NCBI GenBank assembly: GCA_018820005.1
Contig: JAHJOS010000044.1
Location: forward strand, 1-13,534
Direction: 5' to 3'
DNA from: Alphaproteobacteria bacterium
GTDB lineage: Bacteria; Pseudomonadota; Alphaproteobacteria; Rhizobiales; Devosiaceae
DNA length: 13,534 nt
Under the pieces are notes generated by a model. That model was not told the DNA's origin, made no database searches, and worked only from the letters and a program-made list of their open reading frames with translations. Both the position numbers and the translations under genes were made by a program. Shown piece after piece: positions 7,147 to 12,837 of this stretch (within the stretch, counting starts at the first letter, position 1; each line of letters begins with the position of its first letter).

Positions 7147-7626
7147 CTAGCCCTTAACTGCTGCCTCGATGGCGGCGATGTCGATCTTTTTCATGTTCAT
7201 CATGGCTTCGAAGGCGCGCTTACCGGCGGCGCCGCCGGTCTGCATGGCCTCGGACAGGGCGCGCGGGGTGATCTGCCAGGAGATGCCCCATTTGTCCCTG
7301 CACCAGCCGCACATGCTTTCCTGCCCGCCATTGCCGACGATGGCGTCCCAATAGCGATCGGTTTCGGCCTGATCCTCGGTGGCGATCTGGAAGGAAAAGG
7401 CTTCCGAATGAGTGAAGGCGGGACCACCGTTGAGCCCCAGGCAGGGAATGCCCATGACGGTAAACTCCACTGTCAGTACCGCGCCGGCCTTGGTTGAAGG
7501 ATTGTCGCTGGGGGCACGATGGACGCCCGTGACCTTGGTATCGGGGAACAGGCCCGCATAGAAATTTGCGGCCTCTTCGGCTTCGGTATTGTACCAGATG
7601 CAGATGGTGTTTTTGGCGTTTGCCAT
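7147..7626 (-). CDS. VOC-superfamily protein, PhnB-like (3-demethylubiquinone methyltransferase-like fold)
   Basis: A 159-residue cytosolic protein of the PhnB-like branch of the vicinal oxygen chelate (glyoxalase/bleomycin resistance) superfamily, often auto-annotated as 3-demethylubiquinone-9 3-methyltransferase although there is no SAM-binding motif. Diagnostic segments are the N-terminal CIWYNTEAEEAANFYAGLFP, GGPAFTHSEAFSF in the middle, and CGWCRDKWGISWQITP near residues 110-125, followed by the typical C-terminal helix. The ATG at 7624-7626 is chosen for its near-perfect AAGGAGG 5 nt upstream. The frame extends to 7704 but adds no family sequence. Enzymatic activity is unknown. It is divergent from the membrane-protein gene that starts at 7808. 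Confidence 0.9.
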   Translation of the reverse strand: MANAKNTICIWYNTEAEEAANFYAGLFPDTKVTGVHRAPSDNPSTKAGAVLTVEFTVMGIPCLGLNGGPAFTHSEAFSFQIATEDQAETDRYWDAIVGNGGQESMCGWCRDKWGISWQITPRALSEAMQTGGAAGKRAFEAMMNMKKIDIAAIEAAVKG

Positions 7627-7807
7627 GAAAGCCTCCTTTTGGCGGGCCACGCGCCGCCCTTTTGCGCCGGGATCATCGGGCGCCTGCCTTACGTCGAGCG
7701 GCACCAGCCGGTTTGGACAGGCTAGACCGAATTTTCTGATGTGGCGCGCCTCTTCCGCGCGCCGTCAAGCTCTGGCATGGTGCGGCCAAGGCATCGGAGG
7801 CCCTGAA

Positions 7808-8257
7808 ATGACCGAAACCGTCATCATGCCGACCAACAGAACCCCGCGCGGGCGCAGCGCGTTTATTCCGCCCATGCTGGCGGTGCCGTTCGTGCTCTAC
7901 AACCTGGTGGTGTTCATCTTTTTCGGCGCCAATCCGGTGAACTGGGGCGCGGGGCTGTTTTCCATCCCCATGCCCTCGGGCATGCCCTGGGCGGTCTCGG
8001 CGGGCGATTTCATCCTCGTGGTGGGCATCGTGTGCCTGTTTATCGAGGTCCTTAAATCCACCAATACGGGGCGCGGCTCGATTGTCGAGCACATGCTCTC
8101 GATGGCGCTGTTCGTGGTGTTCCTGGTGGAGTTCCTCTTGGTTGGCGCCGCGTCCAGTTCGGTGTTTTTCCTGCTCATGGTGATGAGCCTGATCGATGTG
8201 GTGGCGGGCTTTACGGTCTCGATCACCAGCGCGGGGCGTGATGTGACGATGAACTGA
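7808..8257 (+). CDS. Hypothetical four-helix inner-membrane protein
   Basis: A 149-residue protein I do not recognise. After a short hydrophilic N-terminus (about 16 residues) there are four predicted membrane segments: about 17-40, 60-81, 92-112 and 115-131. The loop between the first two (NPVNWGAGLFSIPMPSG) is the longest and would face the periplasm if the N-terminus is inside. The C-terminal tail is short. The start ATG at 7808 has GGAGG 8 nt upstream, which together with clear amphipathic/hydrophobic periodicity supports a real gene. The frame is open upstream to 7589, but that overlaps the VOC gene. It stands alone, divergent from the VOC gene and convergent with the GNAT gene, so context gives no function. 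Confidence 0.85.
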   Translation: MTETVIMPTNRTPRGRSAFIPPMLAVPFVLYNLVVFIFFGANPVNWGAGLFSIPMPSGMPWAVSAGDFILVVGIVCLFIEVLKSTNTGRGSIVEHMLSMALFVVFLVEFLLVGAASSSVFFLLMVMSLIDVVAGFTVSITSAGRDVTMN

Positions 8258-8310
8258 GGGGCGGCCGGGATTTCAATTCGACTGAGTGGCGGGCTCCAGT
8301 GCCAATCAGC

Positions 8311-8760
8311 TCATGATCTGGTTTGTGGCCGATGCTTTTCAAACCGCGCATCCCGGTTGGCCACATCGGGCATGCGCTCCCAGCCTAAGCGTTCGTAGAA
8401 GCCGGCTGCGCGCGACGTGCCGTCGGTATGCAGCCAGATCGAAGAATGCCGATCGAACAGGAAGGCTTCCGCGCGTTCCATGAGCCGGCGTCCGATGCCT
8501 TGCCCCGCCCACTCCGGGCGGACGAAGGCCGCGAACACGCAGGCATCGGCGGCGTCAGCCACCGAGAAGCCGATGACCCGGCCTCCATCAACGGCAACCC
8601 AGATGCAGGGCTGCTCGCCAAGCATCTGGCTGATCGTCTCGCTGGTGATGCCCAGCTCGGCCATCTGCGCGACCGAAAGATGGTTCTCGCGCACGCTGGT
8701 GCGAACCTCAAAGATTGCGGGGATGTCGGCTTCGGTGGCGTCGCGAATGGTGATTGTCAT
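8311..8760 (-). CDS. GNAT-family N-acetyltransferase
   Basis: A 149-residue acetyl-CoA-dependent acyltransferase of the Gcn5-related superfamily. It opens with the common MTITIRDATEADIPAI strand-helix start, and has motif A FVRPEWAGQGIGRRLMERA (79-97, pyrophosphate-binding GQGIGRRL at 86-93) and the motif B-like AAGFYERLGWER (118-129). The substrate cannot be inferred. The ATG at 8758-8760 begins the canonical N-terminus, but no strong Shine-Dalgarno is visible. The frame continues to 8850 without family sequence. It lies 99 nt downstream of the 83-residue gene on the same strand, so co-transcription is possible, and it converges with the membrane-protein gene (53 nt between stops). Confidence 0.92.
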   Translation of the reverse strand: MTITIRDATEADIPAIFEVRTSVRENHLSVAQMAELGITSETISQMLGEQPCIWVAVDGGRVIGFSVADAADACVFAAFVRPEWAGQGIGRRLMERAEAFLFDRHSSIWLHTDGTSRAAGFYERLGWERMPDVANRDARFEKHRPQTRS

Positions 8761-8859
8761 GTCAAACGGATCGCTCGGAGTGGTCGAAATGCGACTACTC
8801 GTTGGATTTTTTTGGCGCTGGGTGCTCGGCAACCCAATAGCGCCAGGCAAAAGCCCACC

Positions 8860-9111
8860 TCAAGCCACCACGGTCTTGCGATACCCCATGGGCATGCGCT
8901 TGACGGCGACGCGGGCTGCATCGGCATAGGCTGTTGCGGCGCCCTGGGGGGTGCTGCGGCGGCGGGCGCGTTGGGGGGGCATATTATCGCGTGCGGCGAG
9001 CAATTGGCTGACAAAGGCGGCGCCGGGCTGGCTGCGGTGCAGCGAAGGTCGGGGGCGTGCAGCCTCAAGCGTCATGGGCAAACCGGACCGGGGTGTATCA
9101 AAATCGCTCAT
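8860..9111 (-). CDS. Small basic hypothetical protein (83 residues)
   Basis: I cannot assign a function. The protein is arginine-rich and soluble, with a hydrophilic, probably disordered N-terminal third, a short amphipathic segment AAFVSQLLAARDN (about 31-43), an RARRR cluster (48-52) and a conserved-looking C-terminal end KRMPMGYRKTVVA. I have the impression that small proteins with FVxQLLA and a GYRKT-type tail occur widely in Hyphomicrobiales, but that is memory, not a search. Support for a real gene is the ATG at 9109-9111 with GAGG 5 nt upstream, a promoter-proximal palindrome at 9144-9160, and no better gene on either strand. It may share a transcript with the GNAT gene downstream. Confidence 0.7.
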   Translation of the reverse strand: MSDFDTPRSGLPMTLEAARPRPSLHRSQPGAAFVSQLLAARDNMPPQRARRRSTPQGAATAYADAARVAVKRMPMGYRKTVVA

Positions 9112-9143
9112 ACTGGCCTCGCCTGTGTCAGGGTGGGTCAGGC

Positions 9144-9160
9144 TGTTTCAAAATGAAACA
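9144..9160. promoter_or_regulatory. Perfect dyad TGTTTCA-AAA-TGAAACA, probable operator
   Basis: A perfect 7-bp inverted repeat with a 3-bp spacer, 32 bp upstream of the start of the 83-residue gene, embedded in GC-rich DNA. This is the size and position expected of a dimeric regulator's operator. A short direct repeat GTCAGG lies just beside it (9127-9142). I do not assign a regulator. Confidence 0.5.
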
Positions 9161-9294
9161 CTTAGACTGACGCCATGCCCGTTACGGTGCAATCGCTGTG
9201 CCAGATGGTAATGATTTGTTAACGATTTGCGAAGCCAAACGGTGGCGTAGTTAACCGCTGTCGCGTGGTTGTGACTGCTGCCGGGGTGGTGGAG
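9161..9294. other. Rest of the gap between the 83-residue gene and the gloB terminator: no gene seen
   Basis: With the dyad and terminator this is part of a 255-bp gene-free stretch (9112-9366). It is locally AT-richer and holds two GTTAAC hexamers (9218-9223 and 9250-9255, start-to-start 32 bp). The first continues as TTAACGAT, one base from the CtrA half-site TTAACCAT. No clear -35/-10 pair could be picked. It probably contains the promoter of the 83-residue gene. Confidence 0.5.
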
Positions 9295-9329
9295 ACAGAC
9301 AAAAGCCGGCGCAGGGAGATGCGCCGGCT
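9295..9329 (-). terminator. Rho-independent terminator of gloB
   Basis: A perfect 10-bp stem AGCCGGCGCA / TGCGCCGGCT (9304-9329) with a six-base loop, followed on the minus strand by TTTTGTCTG. It begins 37 nt after the gloB stop, in the correct orientation. Confidence 0.88.
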
Positions 9330-9366
9330 GAGTGTGTCTGGTGATTAGCCCGACGTGGGCTAGCGG

Positions 9367-10134
9367 CTAGAAATTGTCCTTGGCCTTGCGGATGGCGGCG
9401 AAGACCTCGCCGGGCGCGGCGCCCTCAAGCCCGAAATGGCGGGCGATGCCCGCGTCATCGGCGCGCATGAAGGGATTGGCGGCCTTGTCTTCACCCAGGG
9501 CGAAGGGAATGGTGGGCTTGCCGGCAGCGCGCAGGGCATCCACTTCGGCGGCGCGCTTCTGCAAAGCGGCGTTGTCAGGATCGACCGAGAGGGCGAATTT
9601 GGCATTGCTGGCGGTATATTCATGGCCGCAATAGACCAGGGTATCGTCGGGGAAGCCGCGCATCAGCTTGACGCAGTCCCACATGGGGCCGGGGGTGCCT
9701 TCAAACATGCGGCCGACGCCGAGCGAGAACAGGGCATCGGCGCTGAACAAATGCCTGTTGAGCGCATCGTGGAAGACGATGTGGCCCAGGGTGTGGCCGG
9801 GGGTGTCGTAGATATCAAAGACGGTTTCGCCCAGGGTCACGGTATCGCCGCCGCCGACCAGCACGTCGAGATCGGCGATCTTGTCGGCTTCGGCCCGGGG
9901 GCCGACGACGCGGGCACCGAACTCGGCCTTGAGCGCGGGAATGGCTTCGACGTGATCGATATGGTGATGGGTGATGAAGATGTCGGTCAGATCCCAGCCG
10001 CGGGCGGCCAGGGCAGCCTTGATGGCGCCGGCTTCGGGGGCATCGATGGCGGCCGTGCGACCGGTGGCGGTATCATGCACCAGATAGCCGTAATTGTCGC
10101 TCCGGGCGGGAAACACATCAATGATTACGCTCAA
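9367..10134 (-). CDS. gloB: Hydroxyacylglutathione hydrolase (glyoxalase II)
   Basis: A 255-residue metallo-beta-lactamase-fold hydrolase that converts S-lactoylglutathione to D-lactate and glutathione, the second step of methylglyoxal detoxification. The metal ligands are visible in THHHIDH (55-61), TPGHTLGHI (111-119, His114), the aspartate in FSADALF (Asp133; the family more often has TGD here) and CGHEYT (169-174). The C-terminal substrate-binding region ends in the typical NPFMR. Length matches the family (about 250-260). The start is TTG at 10132-10134, supported by GGAG 7 nt upstream and by the family N-terminus VFPARSDNYGYLV a few residues later; there is no nearby ATG. It is divergent from a methyltransferase-like gene, a neighbour I believe recurs in related genomes. 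Confidence 0.95.
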   Translation of the reverse strand: MSVIIDVFPARSDNYGYLVHDTATGRTAAIDAPEAGAIKAALAARGWDLTDIFITHHHIDHVEAIPALKAEFGARVVGPRAEADKIADLDVLVGGGDTVTLGETVFDIYDTPGHTLGHIVFHDALNRHLFSADALFSLGVGRMFEGTPGPMWDCVKLMRGFPDDTLVYCGHEYTASNAKFALSVDPDNAALQKRAAEVDALRAAGKPTIPFALGEDKAANPFMRADDAGIARHFGLEGAAPGEVFAAIRKAKDNF

Positions 10135-10141
10135 GGCACTA

Positions 10142-10145
10142 CTCC
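10142..10145 (-). promoter_or_regulatory. Ribosome binding site deciding the TTG start of gloB
   Basis: The minus-strand GGAG is separated by 7 nt from TTG at 10134-10132. The spacing is ideal, there is no ATG or GTG in frame nearby, and the family N-terminus begins right after, so the rare start codon is likely real. Confidence 0.75.
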
Positions 10146-10236
10146 GGGGTGACAGGCTGGTTGAAAGCTAGGAAGCCCGACCTGACATGACAAGGCGGTA
10201 TTAGACAAGTCCGGCAGAAACCGGCAGAGTTGGACC

Positions 10237-10968
10237 ATGACCGCCGACGTCCACCGCCTGATCGGGTTTTATCGCACGCCGCTGGGCCGCATTTCGCGGG
10301 CGCTGGTGCGTGAGCAGGTTATGACGCTGGCCGGCGATGTGAGCGGCAAACGCGTGCTGGGGCTGGGGTTTGCCACGCCCTATCTGCGCTTTTGCCTGGA
10401 GCCGGCCGAGCGGGTGCTGGCCTTTATGCCGGCCCGGCAGGGGGCATCGGCCTGGCCGCGCGAGGGGCCCTCGCACACGGTGTTGTGCGATCCGCTCGAA
10501 ATGCCGCTGACCGATGCGGCGATCGACCTGACCATTGCCATCCATGCCATGGAGCATGTGGCCGACGCCGAAGAGCTGATGCGCGAACTCTGGCGCATCA
10601 CCGCGCCCAATGGGCATCTGATTCTGGTGGTGCCACGGCGGCGCGGGATCTGGGCACAACGCGACAATACGCCATTCGGGCAGGGCAATCCCTATTCAGG
10701 CGGGCAGCTGGACAAATTGCTGCGCGACTACAGCTTTGTGCCCGAGGCCTGGCGCGACGGATTGTTCCTGCCGCCGGTGCATAGCGGGCTGGTGCTGAAA
10801 TCGGCACGGATCTTTGAAACGCTGGGGCGGCTGCTGGGTCCGGCGATGAGCGGGGTGATCTGCGTGCGGGCCCGCAAGGAGGCTTTTCCCGCGGTGCCGC
10901 GACGGCGGCGCGAGGAGCGATTCGTGCGGGTGCCGGGCATGAGCGCGGCCACGGCAAGGCAGGGCTGA
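10237..10968 (+). CDS. SAM-dependent methyltransferase-like protein (class I)
   Basis: A 243-residue protein with a class I methyltransferase fold. Motif I is degenerate: GKRVLGLGFATPYLRF (37-52) in place of VLDxGxGxG. The later parts are better kept: an acidic residue and PLEMPLTDAAIDLTIAIHAMEHV (86-108, the usual LPF-x-D-x-F-D-x-V strand followed by xxLEHV), then ELMRELWRITAPNGHLILVVPRRRG (113-137). The C-terminal tail is arginine-rich (RRRREERFVR). The start ATG at 10237 has only a poor Shine-Dalgarno. It is divergent from gloB, with 102 bp between the starts. Substrate is unknown. The altered motif I leaves open whether it still binds SAM, although motif I variation is common in this family. 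Confidence 0.85.
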   Translation: MTADVHRLIGFYRTPLGRISRALVREQVMTLAGDVSGKRVLGLGFATPYLRFCLEPAERVLAFMPARQGASAWPREGPSHTVLCDPLEMPLTDAAIDLTIAIHAMEHVADAEELMRELWRITAPNGHLILVVPRRRGIWAQRDNTPFGQGNPYSGGQLDKLLRDYSFVPEAWRDGLFLPPVHSGLVLKSARIFETLGRLLGPAMSGVICVRARKEAFPAVPRRRREERFVRVPGMSAATARQG

Positions 10969-11423
10969 GCGGCCCCGAACCGTGCCGGATTGGCACAGTG
11001 GGGCCAACGTTGGAGCCCAAGGCTTAACCAAGCGATCAAAGCGGGAACGAACAGGGGGCGAATCGAGCCAGCGTCCCCGATGCGGCTTTGTTCACGGCCA
11101 GATGTGGTGTGTGGCGCAGGGCCGCACACAAGCGCGGCGGCCGGGTGGTGCACCGGGGCCGGAACGGAGCGAAACCCGTTCAGATTGATGAACAAGCGGT
11201 TAAATTGCAGCCGTTTTGGTCAGGTGTTGACGGGGCCTTGCGCGCGCCGGCCCGACGTTTTGTGACCCCGTTAACCAATGGCAGCAGGCACAGCGGGCAC
11301 TGGCGGGGCGCAAATTGTCAAAACAGCTGTTGACCGTCCCGAAGCGGGACGATGCTGCTTGGTCGATCAACGAAATAGTATTTTTGGATCAGGCCCTTAA
11401 CGCGGGCCAGACAGAGCTGACGC
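10969..11423. other. 455-bp convergent gap with several hairpins, no credible gene
   Basis: It lies between the stops of the methyltransferase gene (+) and the DUF3108 gene (-). Open frames here have no ribosome binding site and no protein-like composition. Structures seen are: a nested hairpin GGCCCC...GGGGCC around GTGCC/GGCAC (10972-11005), a plausible transcript end for the methyltransferase gene though without a T-run; GTGTGTGGC/GCCGCACAC with a 5-nt loop (11107-11129); the palindrome AACAGCTGTT (11322-11331); and CGTCCCG-AAG-CGGGACG (11335-11351). TTGAC strings occur in the right half without a matching -10. The gap may hold a small RNA, or only transcript ends. Confidence 0.5.
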
Positions 11424-12206
11424 TCAGGAACGCATCGAGGTCAAAACCATGGACAGATCGCCCATGCTGGTGCCCAGGAGCACGCGATAGGGGATGAAAT
11501 AGCCCGTCTCGCCCAGCGGCGCATACCAGATGATGATGCGGTCGTTATCGGCCAGGTAATTGGTGATGTCAGAGGTGGTGAAATGGCCCGAGACGGGCTT
11601 GTAGGACACCGAGCAGAGGACCACGGGGCCCTGATAGCCCGTGCGGGTGGAGGTTGCGTCATCGGTGCCGGCAAAGCGCATGTCGATATTGAAGCGTTCA
11701 ACGCCGGTGAAAATGCCCAGCTTGCGCTGGCAGAGGCTTTTGTCGAGCGCGTTGCCGCGCAGCAGGAAGGCGGTGAGGAAATCGGTGACGCCGGTGAGAT
11801 GGCGGCGCTCGAGGGGGACGCGGTCGTAATTGTCCAGAATGGGCGGCTCGACCTTGAAGGTGCCGACATTGCCACCCGCGTAAGTGACGTCGATCTTGAA
11901 CTCATCGCCATTGGCGCGGGTCTCAAGGCCAAAGGTGCGGGCCACCAGCTGCGTGCCCGAAGAAGAGCCTTCGGTGCTGGCCTTGGCGGTGCCGCTGGCG
12001 ACCACGGCGCCCATGCCCGCCACATTGGCGGAGAGATCGACATTATAGCGGCTGCCATCGTCCTTGAGCTTGATGTCCATGGTGGCAATATTGATGCCGC
12101 CCAGGGACAGGATATAGCTGGCACTGGCATCAACTTCTGCAGCAGCGACGGGCAGGCTCGCCAGCATAAGCAGCGCGGCGAGGGGAGCGAAACGAAACTG
12201 GGTCAA
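11424..12206 (-). CDS. Exported DUF3108 domain protein
   Basis: A 260-residue protein of the DUF3108 family, whose function is unknown. From TTG at 12204-12206 the N-terminus MTQFRFAPLAALLMLASLPVAAA is a good Sec signal peptide with cleavage expected after AAA (about residue 23), so the protein is probably periplasmic. The mature part starts with VDASASYILSLGGINIATMDIKL, typical of the family, and is beta-rich; two cysteines (in LCQRK and LCSVSY) could form a disulfide. The start is inferred: an AGAG sequence lies about 12 nt upstream, and the frame also stays open to another TTG at 12279-12281, which would bury the signal peptide. It is divergent from rpmB, an arrangement I recall from other Hyphomicrobiales. 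Confidence 0.88.
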   Translation of the reverse strand: MTQFRFAPLAALLMLASLPVAAAEVDASASYILSLGGINIATMDIKLKDDGSRYNVDLSANVAGMGAVVASGTAKASTEGSSSGTQLVARTFGLETRANGDEFKIDVTYAGGNVGTFKVEPPILDNYDRVPLERRHLTGVTDFLTAFLLRGNALDKSLCQRKLGIFTGVERFNIDMRFAGTDDATSTRTGYQGPVVLCSVSYKPVSGHFTTSDITNYLADNDRIIIWYAPLGETGYFIPYRVLLGTSMGDLSMVLTSMRS

Positions 12207-12313
12207 GGTCGGGCGTCTCTGCAGTTGCTGGCACGAATCAGTGAATTGATCGAAGGTGCCGTGCTGATAGGGCCTGCGCAAGGCGCTCGCACGGGATTGA
12301 CGCGTCCATTGTC

Positions 12314-12342
12314 TTGACGTCGCCCGGCTCTTTGTCTAAAGA
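12314..12342 (+). promoter_or_regulatory. Probable sigma-70 promoter of rpmB
   Basis: CTTGACG has its -35 hexamer TTGACG at 12314-12319, then a 17-bp spacer and the -10 hexamer TAAAGA at 12337-12342. CTTGAC is the preferred -35 in alphaproteobacteria. Transcription would start near 12349 and give a leader of about 75 nt. It also sits between the divergent DUF3108 and rpmB genes. Confidence 0.6.
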
Positions 12343-12365
12343 GGCCCAAGATTTCAGGACAAGAT

Positions 12366-12406
12366 AGGCCCGCTGCGGGGCTCGATCCCCGCGCTAGAGG
12401 CCTTTT
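12366..12406 (+). promoter_or_regulatory. Structured leader of rpmB with a terminator-like stem and T-run
   Basis: The inner stem is GCGGGG-CTCGAT-CCCCGC (12375-12392). The outer stem is AGGCC (12366-12370) with GGCCT (12399-12403), whose last base begins the run TTTT (12403-12406). It lies between the predicted transcription start and the ribosome binding site. Layout resembles an attenuator or an autoregulatory protein-binding leader, but this is inference from one sequence. Confidence 0.45.
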
Positions 12407-12424
12407 GCAACAGGATACATGACC

Positions 12425-12709
12425 ATGGCACGTCGCTGTGAACTCACCGGCAAGGGCGTTTTGGTTGGCAACAACGTTTCGCACGCTCTCAATCGCACCC
12501 GTCGCCGGTTCCTCCCGAACCTGCTGAACGTGACGCTGATTTCGGAGGCGCTGAACCGCCCCGTCAAGCTGCGCATCACTGCCTACGCGCTGCGTTCGGT
12601 CGAGCACCGCGGTGGCCTTGACGCCTTCCTGCTCAAGCAGAGCGACGACACGCTGTCCACGCTCGCTCAGGGCATCAAGAAGGAAGTTCGCGCCGCTCTC
12701 GCTGCCTAA
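12425..12709 (+). CDS. rpmB: 50S ribosomal protein L28
   Basis: A 94-residue large-subunit ribosomal protein. ARRCELTGKGVLVGNNVSHALNRTRRRFLPNLLNVTLISEALNRPVKLRI and the AYALRSVEHRGGLDAFL segment are those of the longer alphaproteobacterial L28. The start is the second of two ATGs separated by one codon (12419 and 12425): the second has AGGA about 9 nt upstream and matches the usual M-(A/S)-RRCELTG N-terminus, while the first would leave only 3 nt. The gene has its own promoter and terminator and is not with rpmG here. The downstream transporter gene lies beyond the terminator. Confidence 0.97.
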   Translation: MARRCELTGKGVLVGNNVSHALNRTRRRFLPNLLNVTLISEALNRPVKLRITAYALRSVEHRGGLDAFLLKQSDDTLSTLAQGIKKEVRAALAA

Positions 12710-12735
12710 GCGAAACGGTCGAACAGACAAATTAG

Positions 12736-12770
12736 CCGCGTAGGGAGTTTCTCTGCGCGGTTTTTCTTTT
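12736..12770 (+). terminator. Rho-independent terminator of rpmB
   Basis: CCGCGTAGGG and CTCTGCGCGG form a 10-bp stem (two G-U pairs) with loop AGTTT, followed by TTTTTCTTTT. It begins 26 nt after the rpmB stop. Confidence 0.92.
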
Positions 12771-12824
12771 GCGCCAATCTCGGCGCAACCCCGCTCCGGT
12801 CTGATGCCGGCTGGCGGCTTTTTA
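12770..12824 (+). promoter_or_regulatory. Stem-loops in the region just before the yhhQ-like gene
   Basis: A perfect hairpin TGCGCC-AATCTC-GGCGCA (12770-12787) is followed by CCGG-TCTGATG-CCGG, which overlaps an alternative stem GCCG-GCTGG-CGGC ending directly in TTTTT at 12819-12823. The alternative, mutually exclusive stems and the T-run 14 nt before the ATG are attenuator-like. No known riboswitch consensus was recognised. They could equally be a second weak terminator behind rpmB. Confidence 0.35.
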
Positions 12825-12837
12825 GAGGTGCATTCTG

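Noticed and set aside
10161..10189. Promoter for the methyltransferase gene (TTGAAA at 10161 with a 17-bp spacer)
   Set aside because: The matching -10 (GACATG) is too far from consensus to report as a feature.
10990..11265. 91-codon plus-strand open frame (and overlapping frames) in the convergent gap
   Set aside because: No Shine-Dalgarno sequence, cysteine- and arginine-rich composition with no protein-like pattern, and several equally long frames overlap. Chance ORFs in GC-rich DNA explain it.
12375..12398. tRNA T-arm-like string (GGGGCTCGATCCCC) before rpmB
   Set aside because: The loop is 6 rather than 7 bases and no acceptor, D or anticodon arm can be placed around it; it is a leader hairpin, not a tRNA fragment I can support.
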